From an uncultured Pseudomonadota bacterium (GTDB taxonomy: Bacteria > Pseudomonadota > Gammaproteobacteria > Enterobacterales > Succinivibrionaceae), in contig ONIT01000026.1 in the NCBI GenBank assembly GCA_900317945.1, positions 1 to 32,202 on the forward strand: 32,202 bases of DNA. The letters are read 5' to 3'. Under the pieces are notes generated by a model, which had not been told where the DNA came from, made no database searches, and saw nothing but the letters and a program-made list of their open reading frames with translations. Made by a program: the position numbers and the translations under genes. Every line of letters starts with the position of its first letter. Positions within the stretch are counted from its first letter, which is position 1. Shown one piece after another: positions 7,418-14,834 of the stretch.

Positions 7418-7446
7418 TTGACGTGTGCTGTAAAATGACGTATTAT
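7418..7446 (+). promoter_or_regulatory. Sigma-70 promoter for the 47-aa membrane-protein gene
   Basis: TTGACG (7418-7423) and TATTAT (7441-7446) are separated by exactly 17 bases. The next plus-strand gene starts at 7571, giving a leader of about 115 bases that contains a short stem TGCTC/GAGCA. Confidence 0.7.
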
Positions 7447-7570
7447 GCCAATGTGCTCGCTGGAGCATAGAATAACCTCTGTCAGCAAAAATCTTCCAGG
7501 GAGATACATCTGTCCGGCTGCCTTATGAAATTCAATTCATTCCGACAGCATCCGGCAAGGAGCGTTCGCG

Positions 7571-7714
7571 ATGTTCTGGCTTATTCTTCAGTGCCTTGGT
7601 GGGTTATGTCTTGGTCTGATGTTCTGGCTTGGCCCTAAACAAGGGTGCAGTGCCTTTGCGCTTCTGATCGCCGGCCTCATCGGGTACTACATTTATCTCT
7701 TCACCAAATACTGA
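7571..7714 (+). CDS. Small two-helix membrane protein, 47 aa
   Basis: ATG to TGA, 47 codons, with an ideal ribosome site AAGGAG (7557-7562) 8 bases before the ATG. The product is almost entirely hydrophobic: a first helix of about 20 residues (MFWLILQCLGGLCLGLMFWL), a short turn GPKQGCS, and a second helix (AFALLIAGLIGYYIYLF) ending TKY. A hairpin-type inner-membrane topology is likely. The flanking promoter (7418-7446) and terminator (7755-7784) make it a complete single-gene unit. I do not recognise the family. Confidence 0.72.
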   Translation: MFWLILQCLGGLCLGLMFWLGPKQGCSAFALLIAGLIGYYIYLFTKY

Positions 7715-7754
7715 TAATGCAGGCTGAGCGTGATGGCCTGTTTTCTGCCATCAA

Positions 7755-7784
7755 AAAGGCCCGCGGCTGATGCCGCAGGCCTTT
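7755..7784 (+). terminator. Bidirectional intrinsic terminator
   Basis: Stem AAAGGCC-C-GCGGC / GCCGC-A-GGCCTTT with a TGAT loop and one internal mismatch. T-rich sequence follows on the plus strand and an A5 run precedes it, giving a T run on the minus strand. It separates the convergent small membrane-protein gene and ychF. Confidence 0.8.
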
Positions 7785-7809
7785 ATATTCAGAACTCACT
7801 GCTGAGCCT

Positions 7810-7861
7810 GCACCGGCCCTGCCGCATGAATCACCACTCCGGGAGCAGGGCAGTGCCGGTG
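7810..7861 (-). other. Stem-loop in the ychF 3' region
   Basis: CACCGGC-C-CTGCC (7810-7822) pairs with GGCAG-T-GCCGGTG (7849-7861), with a 26-base loop. No T run follows on either strand; it may protect the 3' end of the ychF message. Confidence 0.4.
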
Positions 7862-7869
7862 TCTTCCTA

Positions 7870-8961
<1,092 letters not shown>

Positions 8962-8987
8962 TTTCTTAAATCTCCTTGATAAATCAA

Positions 8988-9009
8988 AAGTCCCGTTTGT
9001 GCGGGACTT
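8988..9009 (-). terminator. Terminator or attenuator between pth and ychF
   Basis: AAGTCCCG/CGGGACTT is a perfect 8-bp stem around a 6-base loop. On the minus strand TTTTGATTT runs from its base. It ends panD-pth transcription or sets how much reaches ychF. Confidence 0.65.
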
Positions 9010-9059
9010 CCTTGAAATCTGTATTCTGCTCTCCTGGGAGCCCTGGCAGCAGGGCTCTC

Positions 9060-9659
9060 TTAGGAGGCTGCCGCCGGGCGGAACGCGTTTATCCTGTTCA
9101 TAGCGAGATCCGGCCCTGCCTTGACGAGCGTCTCGATGTTCTCTAAGACCTCGTCCGCAGCGGCCTGGAAGAGCTTGGCCTCAGCCGCGGAGCGCCTGCC
9201 GAGCACATGCCCGATGACCTGCGAGCGGTCCGCGGGGTGCCCGATGCCGACCCGGAGCCGGCAGAAGTTCTTATTGCCGCCAAGGCAGGCGATGATGCTC
9301 TTGAGCCCGTTGTGCCCGCCGTCGCCGCCTCCCTTCCTGAGCCTTAGGGCTCCGGGCACAAGGTCGAGGTCATCGTGGATGACGAGGATATTCTCAGCGG
9401 GAATGCGGTAGAAGTTCGCGAGGGCGGCGACCGAGCGCCCACTCTCGTTCATGTAGGTCGTGGGGAAGAGGAGACGGACCTTCTCTCCCTTAATCGAGCA
9501 CTCCCCGAGCATGCCTTTGTACTTGGAGTCAGCGCGGAGGTCGGCGCCGTACTTCCTCGCGATTTCCATCAGCATGTCGACGCCGGTGTTGTGCCTTGAG
9601 TGATCGTACTCGGCGCCCGGGTTACCGAGCCCTACGATTAGCGAAATGGCAGCGGGCAT
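9060..9659 (-). CDS. pth: Peptidyl-tRNA hydrolase
   Basis: Releases tRNA from peptidyl-tRNA that drops off the ribosome. The 199-aa product starts [19 protein letters not shown] and has the catalytic histidine in SRHNTG (His23), the MNESG block in [17 protein letters not shown], and the [13 protein letters not shown] substrate loop. The start at 9659 is set by family alignment: in-frame sequence upstream to 9803 is a Ser/Arg-rich shadow of panD. The ATG lies one base after the panD stop (TAG-G-ATG), with GGAGAG just upstream inside panD, so translation is probably coupled. Confidence 0.96.
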   Translation of the reverse strand: MPAAISLIVGLGNPGAEYDHSRHNTGVDMLMEIARKYGADLRADSKYKGMLGECSIKGEKVRLLFPTTYMNESGRSVAALANFYRIPAENILVIHDDLDLVPGALRLRKGGGDGGHNGLKSIIACLGGNKNFCRLRVGIGHPADRSQVIGHVLGRRSAAEAKLFQAAADEVLENIETLVKAGPDLAMNRINAFRPAAAS

Positions 9660-9660
9660 C

Positions 9661-10044
9661 CTACTCTCCGAGCTGCACGGGGATGGACTTCCCGATCCTG
9701 ACGATGTCGTTCTTCTCGTTGAGGTAGACGAACTTCGGCTGATAGGTCTTCGCCTCCTCGTCATCGAAGAGCCCGTAGGCCGCGATGATGATGGTGTCAC
9801 CAACCGCGCCGCACCTCGCGGCCGCGCCGTTCAGGGAGATAATTTTGGAGCCCCTCTCGCCGGCGATGGCGTAGGTGTGGAAGCGCGCGCCGTTGTTCAC
9901 GTCGTAGATGTCGATCTGCTCGTTCTCGAGGATGCCTACCGCGTCAAGAAGATCAAGGTCAATGCTGCACGAGCCCTCATAGTTTAGAACGCACTGGGTG
10001 ATGCGGGCCTGATGGAGCTTGCCGCGAAGCATTATTCTCTGCAT
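9661..10044 (-). CDS. panD: Aspartate 1-decarboxylase (pyruvoyl enzyme)
   Basis: Makes beta-alanine from L-aspartate for pantothenate and coenzyme A. The 127-aa proenzyme carries the self-cleavage site at Gly24-Ser25 in NYEGSCSID, the serine becoming the pyruvoyl group. [23 protein letters not shown], and [12 protein letters not shown] followed by IIIAAYG match the family along its whole length. AGAGGAA precedes the ATG and its own promoter lies at 10086-10114. panB and panC are not adjacent; instead it heads a panD-pth-ychF run. Confidence 0.97.
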   Translation of the reverse strand: MQRIMLRGKLHQARITQCVLNYEGSCSIDLDLLDAVGILENEQIDIYDVNNGARFHTYAIAGERGSKIISLNGAAARCGAVGDTIIIAAYGLFDDEEAKTYQPKFVYLNEKNDIVRIGKSIPVQLGE

Positions 10045-10085
10045 TGTCTTTCCTCTTTCGGCTTAGCCGTATTGAACTCGGCGGG

Positions 10086-10114
10086 ATTATACCATTTCGG
10101 GGAGTGTATGAGAA
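10086..10114 (-). promoter_or_regulatory. panD promoter
   Basis: On the minus strand TTCTCA (10114-10109) and a perfect TATAAT (10091-10086) are spaced by 17 bases. Transcription would begin about 35 bases before the panD ATG. Confidence 0.7.
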
Positions 10115-10127
10115 TTTGCGGCAGAGG

Positions 10128-10161
10128 AAAAAAAGAGCCCCCGGAGGGAACAGTTCCCCTC
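10128..10161 (-). terminator. Possible terminator after the 145-aa gene
   Basis: On the minus strand a GAGGGGA/TCCCTC stem with one bulge is followed, after about nine G/C-rich bases, by seven T (10134-10128). The gap between stem and T run is longer than ideal. Confidence 0.4.
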
Positions 10162-10228
10162 AGCGAGGCCCCTGATAAAATCACTTAAAATGGCGCGCAG
10201 CGCATTTCTGCATCCTGCGCAGGAGCGC

Positions 10229-10666
10229 TCAGAGGTAGCGGTTGACGCTCCTCTCCATCTGCTCGTCCGCCGCCTCGACGGTTCCGCCGATCGCCAGGGC
10301 GACCTGATGGTATTTCTCCCTCACCGCGTCGCCGATCCTGCCGTCCGCGATAATGACGCTGCTGATGGTGTTGAGGATCCTGTCGCGCGCCGCGACGTTC
10401 CCGGCGTAGGCCTTCGCCTTCTCAAGGGTCTTCTCAAAGCTCTCCGGATGGTCAAAGCCCTCAGCGTAGAAGTCGCTGAGCCTCCTCGCGACATCACGGT
10501 CGCCGCGGCTCAGGAGTGACGCCATGAGCCCCATCACCGCGAGCGTGAGCTTCACGCCCTCCGAGGACTGGTTCCCGAGCCCGGTGTCGACTGAGTCGAT
10601 CTGCCCGGAGAGCTCAAAGGAGAGCTCGTCAATCTGTCTTTTTGTCGCGTCATCAAGCCTGTTCAT
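10229..10666 (-). CDS. Uncharacterised 145-aa cytoplasmic protein
   Basis: Not recognised. A soluble, largely helical protein with no signal peptide. The first part (DELSFELSGQIDSVDTGLGNQSSEG) leads into a mildly hydrophobic helix (VKLTLAVMGLMASLL). A later segment (SVIIADGRIGDAVREKYHQVALAIG) has the ADG-x-x-x-x-x-x-E layout seen in TerB/DUF533-type helical domains, but this is only suggestive. Transcribed divergently from mraZ. The ATG at 10666 has no ribosome site at normal distance; a GGCG-GAAA-CGCC hairpin (10675-10686) sits between it and a GGGAGG about 22-28 bases upstream. Codon use is like its core neighbours. Confidence 0.75.
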   Translation of the reverse strand: MNRLDDATKRQIDELSFELSGQIDSVDTGLGNQSSEGVKLTLAVMGLMASLLSRGDRDVARRLSDFYAEGFDHPESFEKTLEKAKAYAGNVAARDRILNTISSVIIADGRIGDAVREKYHQVALAIGGTVEAADEQMERSVNRYL

Positions 10667-10790
10667 TGTTATCAGGCGTTTCCGCCCCTCCCTTCTGTTT
10701 TGTCCGTCCCGCTATCCTACAGCATTTGTGCGGTTTCCGAGCGTATTTATTCGGATTTTTTGACGGCCTTTGCTAATTTGCGCCTCCGGC

Positions 10791-10819
10791 TTGAATGTAT
10801 TATGAACACTTATTAAAAT
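10791..10819 (+). promoter_or_regulatory. Candidate dcw (mraZ) promoter
   Basis: TTGAAT (10791-10796) and TAAAAT (10814-10819) with a 17-base spacer. The predicted start, about 10826, falls on the first GTGG repeat, so a protein bound to the repeats would block initiation. Confidence 0.55.
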
Positions 10820-10824
10820 ACGAA

Positions 10825-10871
10825 AGTGGGGAAAAGTGGATTGAAGTGGCGGTTTTTGGAGCGAAAGTGGA
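10825..10871 (+). promoter_or_regulatory. MraZ operator: GTGG direct repeats
   Basis: AGTGGG, AGTGGA and AGTGGC start at 10825, 10835 and 10845, exactly 10 bp apart, and a fourth AGTGGA starts at 10866, 21 bp further. E. coli MraZ represses its operon by binding short TGGG-type direct repeats at about one helical turn spacing between promoter and gene; the layout here is the same. Confidence 0.7.
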
Positions 10872-10940
10872 GTCCGGTGCACTCCGGACTGGAAAATCCC
10901 GGATTGCCGCCTTCAGTCCCGGTGAGATGACCAGGGGTAG

Positions 10941-11405
10941 ATGATGTTCCGCGGAACCTATGAGCTGAGCCTTGACGCCAAGGGGCGCCTTGCGGTGCCC
11001 TCAAGGTTCCGTGACGATCTCCGGAAGCTCTCCGGGGGGAGCATGGTGCTCACCACCTCCGTGGGGCGCGACCGCTTCCTCCTCCTCTACACGCTCGACG
11101 AGTGGGAGAAGCTTGAGGCCCGCCTCTCGGGGCTCTCGGACTTCAACCCGGCTGAGAGGGCGGTGAAGAACGTGCTCCTTCGGAACGCGGAGGATCTCAC
11201 GCTTGACGGGAACGGCAGGTTCGTCATCCCGCAGAGGCACCGCGGCTTCGCCGCGCTCGAAAAGGAGGTGTCGCTCGTGGGGAGCGGCTCCCACTTCGAG
11301 ATCTGGAGCAGCGCGGTCCTCGCCTCGAAGGAGGAGGAGGAGAGGAAGCTCCTCGACGGCTACGACTGGTCAGCGGACGAGAGCCTCAGGTCGTTCTCGT
11401 TCTAA
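10941..11405 (+). CDS. mraZ: Transcriptional regulator MraZ
   Basis: First gene of the division and cell-wall cluster; a ring-forming DNA-binding protein that represses the cluster. Two tandem AbrB-like MraZ repeats are present, each with the signature D-x-x-G-R: DAKGRLAVPSRFR (about 12-24) and DGNGRFVIPQRHR (about 88-100). The 154-aa length is close to the 152 aa of E. coli. Two adjacent ATGs open the frame (10941 and 10944); AGGGG lies just upstream. The operator repeats lie 70-115 bases upstream. Confidence 0.96.
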   Translation: MMFRGTYELSLDAKGRLAVPSRFRDDLRKLSGGSMVLTTSVGRDRFLLLYTLDEWEKLEARLSGLSDFNPAERAVKNVLLRNAEDLTLDGNGRFVIPQRHRGFAALEKEVSLVGSGSHFEIWSSAVLASKEEEERKLLDGYDWSADESLRSFSF

Positions 11406-11414
11406 GTTTTTTCC

Positions 11415-11449
11415 GCCGCGGCATTCCGCGGCGTCCTGCCTAGGGCAGG
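11415..11449 (+). repeat. Two tandem hairpins after mraZ
   Basis: GCCGCGG-CATT-CCGCGGC (11415-11432, perfect 7-bp stem) is followed at once by CCTGCC-TAG-plus-G-GGCAGG (11435-11449). They open a chain of four hairpins that fills the mraZ-rsmH gap. Confidence 0.7.
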
Positions 11450-11458
11450 GAATGATGC

Positions 11459-11493
11459 GGGACGGGGCCATGGCCCGTCCCGGAGCTCTTTTT
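11459..11493 (+). terminator. Terminator/attenuator between mraZ and rsmH
   Basis: GGGACGGG (11459-11466) pairs with CCCGTCCC (11474-11481) across a 7-base loop; GGAGCTC and then T5 (11489-11493) follow. It could limit read-through from mraZ into the rest of the cluster. Confidence 0.6.
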
Positions 11494-11497
11494 GCAA

Positions 11498-11511
11498 GGC
11501 GGGAAACCGCC
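11498..11511 (+). promoter_or_regulatory. GAAA-tetraloop hairpin before rsmH
   Basis: GGCGG-GAAA-CCGCC is a 5-bp stem closed by a GNRA tetraloop. It ends 11 bases before the rsmH ATG, directly ahead of the TGGGG ribosome site, and may influence initiation. Confidence 0.45.
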
Positions 11512-11522
11512 TGGGGTTTTGA

Positions 11523-12509
11523 ATGGCTGCAGGCTTTGCTCATATACCGGTGCTCCTTCATGAGGCTGTCGACGGACTTGCCATAAGGGAGGACGGGATC
11601 TACGTGGACGGCACCTTCGGAAGGGGCGGCCATTCGCGCGAGATCCTCCGCTGCCTGGGGCCAAATGGCCGGCTCATCGGCATTGACCGCGATCCGGAGG
11701 CCGTGAGTGTCGGAAAGGCCCTTGAGGCTGAGGACAGCCGCTTCACCATCGTCCACTCCCGCTTCTCGAAAATCGCTGACGTGACCGAGAGCCTCGGGAT
11801 TAAGGGCAGCGTCGACGGCATCCTCCTCGATTTGGGCGTCTCCTCCCCGCAGCTTGACGAGGCGGAGCGCGGCTTCTCCTTTGACCATGACGGCCCCCTT
11901 GACATGAGGATGGACCCAACAGAGGGCGTTCCCGCCTCCGAGTGGCTCAGCACCGCCTCGGTCTCCGAGATTGCCTCGGTGCTCCGCGATTTCGGCGAGG
12001 AGCGCTTTGCCCTCAAGATGGCGAAGGCAATTGTCCATGACAGGGAGGAGAAGCCCTTCCTCAGGACATCGGATCTCGCGGGGCTTGCCGCGAGGGTAAT
12101 CCCGACCCATGAGAAGGGCAGGAACCCCGCGACGAGGACCTTCCAGGGAATAAGGATTTATATAAATTCAGAGCTCGAGGAGGTGCGCCTCGCTCTTGAG
12201 GCCTCCGTCGGCGTCCTTACAAAGGGCGGGCGCCTTGCCGTCATCAGCTTCCACTCCCTGGAGGACCGCATCGTGAAGCAGTTCGTGAGGCGCATGGAGC
12301 AGGGCGGCAGCGGTAAAAAGGACATCCCCTTCGGGCTTCCCGTGCGGGACGAGGATCTTAAGACTGAGCCTGTCATGCGCCGCGTCGGGAGCTTTATAAA
12401 GCCCACGGACGCTGAGTGCGCGGAGAACCCGAGATCCAGGAGCTCAACGCTCCGCGTCGCGGAGAAGACGGGCGATGCGCCAGCAGATACAAAGGGGGCA
12501 ACGGCATGA
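11523..12509 (+). CDS. rsmH: 16S rRNA m4C1402 methyltransferase RsmH (MraW)
   Basis: SAM-dependent N4-methyltransferase for C1402 in 16S rRNA. It opens with AHIPVLLHEAVDGL, then the SAM-binding block YVDGTFGRGGHSREIL (27-42), IGIDRDPEA, GILLDLGVSSPQLDEAERGFSF and LAVISFHSLEDRIVK. The 328-aa length is normal. The C-terminus ends in a short variable stretch after the conserved NPRSRSSTLR. The stop overlaps the ftsL start (ATGA), so the two genes are coupled. Confidence 0.97.
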   Translation: MAAGFAHIPVLLHEAVDGLAIREDGIYVDGTFGRGGHSREILRCLGPNGRLIGIDRDPEAVSVGKALEAEDSRFTIVHSRFSKIADVTESLGIKGSVDGILLDLGVSSPQLDEAERGFSFDHDGPLDMRMDPTEGVPASEWLSTASVSEIASVLRDFGEERFALKMAKAIVHDREEKPFLRTSDLAGLAARVIPTHEKGRNPATRTFQGIRIYINSELEEVRLALEASVGVLTKGGRLAVISFHSLEDRIVKQFVRRMEQGGSGKKDIPFGLPVRDEDLKTEPVMRRVGSFIKPTDAECAENPRSRSSTLRVAEKTGDAPADTKGATA

Positions 12510-12835
12510 AATTCCTCCTTCTCGCGGAGATCGTGAAGAGCCTCCTCCGCAACTTCATATTCCTCCTTCTCCTTATGGGGACGGTGGCCGTGTGCTGCTT
12601 TACCGTAACGGTTACGGCAGAGACCCGCGGCGAGACCGGCGAGATTAACCGGCTCCAGAGGGAGGCAGACCGCCTTGACGAGGACTGGCGCAACCTGCTC
12701 CTCCAGAAGGAGACACTATCAGAGCATTTCAGGGTTAGCTCGATTGCGCAGGAGAAGCTCGGCATGTACCGGCCTTCTACCCTTTCAGAGCAGATAATCG
12801 ACATTTCCGACGGAGCAGACGATGGCGCCCAGTAG
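12506..12835 (+). CDS. ftsL: Cell division protein FtsL
   Basis: Small bitopic divisome protein that works with FtsB and FtsQ to activate FtsWI. The 109-aa product has a short cytoplasmic N-terminus, one membrane helix (about 17-38) and a periplasmic coiled-coil/leucine-zipper segment (about 42-75) ending in an IAQEKLGMYRPS block typical of FtsL. The start at 12506 overlaps the rsmH stop; longer in-frame starts lie within rsmH and read through its coding sequence. ftsI begins inside its last 14 bases. Confidence 0.93.
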   Translation: MKFLLLAEIVKSLLRNFIFLLLLMGTVAVCCFTVTVTAETRGETGEINRLQREADRLDEDWRNLLLQKETLSEHFRVSSIAQEKLGMYRPSTLSEQIIDISDGADDGAQ

Positions 12836-14834
12836 ACACAGTGGAATGAGATCAGGACAGACCCGCCATTTTTCAGGCGCGGTGATGAGGGCCGATCCCC
12901 ACGGAAGCGGCTTCGCTGACGGCGTGCTGGGAAGCCTCTTTGGCGGCCGCTCCCGCCGCGCGGGCTCCTGGGACAGGGCACGCCCTGACTCAGGGCGGGG
13001 CGCGAGGGCGCGGGGCGAGGCCGGAGCAAGGCCCCGCAGCGCAGCTGACGCGGCCGCCGCAGAGCGCGCCGCCGAGAGGGCAAAGAGTGAGTCCGCCGGA
13101 GCGATGCCTGGCTATCCCGTCATCCGCTTCCGCCTCATCTCGGCCTGCGTCATCCTGGGGCTCCTTATCATCTCGGGCTGGCTCTTCTGGCGCCAGGTCA
13201 ATGACTCCTTAATGCTCAGGACCCAGGGCGACATGAGGGCGCTCAGGACCCAGACCGTGATGAACGACCGCGGCATCATCATGGACCGCAACGGCGAGAA
13301 GCTCGCCGTCTCGGTCCCGGTGCGCTCCGTCTGGGCTGACGGCAAGGAGATCGCGGAGGGCGGCTCCCTTGAGAACGCGTCCGGCATCAAGAACCTCGCG
13401 GAGGTCCTCTCCGAGACCACCGGCATGACCGAGGAGGAGCTCAGGCAGAAGCTCTCCGACCCCAAGCGCCGCCATGTCTACCTCGCGAGGCAGCTCAGCG
13501 ACTCCTACGGAAAGTACATCGAGAGCCTCGGCATCCCCGGCATCCACGTGAGCCGCGAGACCAGGCGCTTCTACCCGACGGGGGAGATCTCGGCGCAGCT
13601 CATCGGCTTCACCGACATTGACGGCATCGGCCTTGAGGGCATCGAGAACAGCTACAACGACTGGCTCTCCGGAAGCCCCACCAAGGTCCAGGTCATCCGC
13701 GACAGGAAGGGCCACGTCCTTGAGGACCTGGGCGTCGTCAGGCAGGGCGAGAAGGCGCATGACATCTACCTCAGCATCGACTCGCGCCTGCAGGCCGTCG
13801 CCTACCGGAGCCTCAAGTACGCCCAGGAGTACCATGACGCGGTCTCTGCCTCCCTGGTGCTGGTTGACGTCAAGACCGGCGAGATCCTGGCCATGGTCAA
13901 CTCCCCTTCGTTCAACCCGAACCTCAAGTCAAAGCCGGACGGCGGACAGACCAAGAACCGCACCGTAACCGACACCTATGAGCCGGGCTCGACCGTGAAG
14001 CCGATTATCGCCGTCTCCGCGCTCGAGCACCACGCGACCGACTGGAAGGAGGTGTTCGACACCAGGCCCTTCGGCATCGGCGGAAAGATCATCACCGACT
14101 CCCATCACATGGCGAGCGGCAACCTGAGCGAGATCCTGAAGTTCTCCTCCAACATCGGCATGGCGCGCATCGCCCTCCGCATGAACGCCTCCGACATGGT
14201 TGACACGCTCAACAGCTTCGGCCTCGGCGAGCTGCAGAACACCGGCCTCATCGGCGAGGTTGACGGAATGGTCCCGCACCGCTCGCGCTGGAGCGACATC
14301 GAGCGCGCGACTCTGGGATTCGGATATGGCCTCCGCATCACTCCCGTGCAGCTTGCCTGCGCCTACACCACCATCGCGAACCGCGGAATCAGGAAGCCCC
14401 TGTCGCTCCTCAGGGTTGACGAGCCCCCCAAGGGCGAGCGCATCGCTGACGAGAGGATCATGGACAACATCGCGCGCTCCCTGGAGACCGTGGTCGAGGG
14501 AGGAACCGGCGGCAAGGCCGGAGTCCCGGGCTACTCGGTCGCGGGCAAGACCGGAACCGCGAAGGTCGCTGTCGCGGGCGGCTACGGCAAGGACTACGTG
14601 GGCACCTTCGCGGGCTTCGCCCCGGTTGACCACCCGCGCTTTGCGATGGTCGTAATCGTCAATCAGCCCCATAAGAACGGCTTCTACGGCGGCGTTGTGT
14701 CGGGCCCGGTGTTCTCCGACGTGATGTCAACCGCGCTTCAGCTTTATAATATCCCGCCTGACAGGCTGCCTGAGAATGAAAAGGGCGGCAGGCCAGAGAG
14801 CGTCAGGGTGGCGCGCAACGGGAGCACAAAATGA
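12822..14834 (+). CDS. ftsI: Peptidoglycan transpeptidase FtsI (PBP3) with long Arg-rich N-tail
   Basis: Septal DD-transpeptidase, partner of FtsW. The class B PBP motifs are intact: active-site Ser390 in GSTVKP (Lys393), SSN at 442-444 and KTGT at 576-579. A pedestal domain starts after NDRGIIMDRNGEKLAVS. The single membrane helix lies at about 105-123, against about 19-43 in E. coli, so residues 1-95 form an extra cytoplasmic tail of low complexity, rich in Arg, Ala and Gly. The start at 12822 has CGGAG 7 bases upstream and overlaps ftsL by 14 bases. M95 (13104) would give a conventional length but has a poor ribosome site (GGAG with 2-base spacing) and would leave an uncharacteristic 268-base gap. 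Total length is 670 aa. Confidence 0.94.
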   Translation: MAPSRHSGMRSGQTRHFSGAVMRADPHGSGFADGVLGSLFGGRSRRAGSWDRARPDSGRGARARGEAGARPRSAADAAAAERAAERAKSESAGAMPGYPVIRFRLISACVILGLLIISGWLFWRQVNDSLMLRTQGDMRALRTQTVMNDRGIIMDRNGEKLAVSVPVRSVWADGKEIAEGGSLENASGIKNLAEVLSETTGMTEEELRQKLSDPKRRHVYLARQLSDSYGKYIESLGIPGIHVSRETRRFYPTGEISAQLIGFTDIDGIGLEGIENSYNDWLSGSPTKVQVIRDRKGHVLEDLGVVRQGEKAHDIYLSIDSRLQAVAYRSLKYAQEYHDAVSASLVLVDVKTGEILAMVNSPSFNPNLKSKPDGGQTKNRTVTDTYEPGSTVKPIIAVSALEHHATDWKEVFDTRPFGIGGKIITDSHHMASGNLSEILKFSSNIGMARIALRMNASDMVDTLNSFGLGELQNTGLIGEVDGMVPHRSRWSDIERATLGFGYGLRITPVQLACAYTTIANRGIRKPLSLLRVDEPPKGERIADERIMDNIARSLETVVEGGTGGKAGVPGYSVAGKTGTAKVAVAGGYGKDYVGTFAGFAPVDHPRFAMVVIVNQPHKNGFYGGVVSGPVFSDVMSTALQLYNIPPDRLPENEKGGRPESVRVARNGSTK

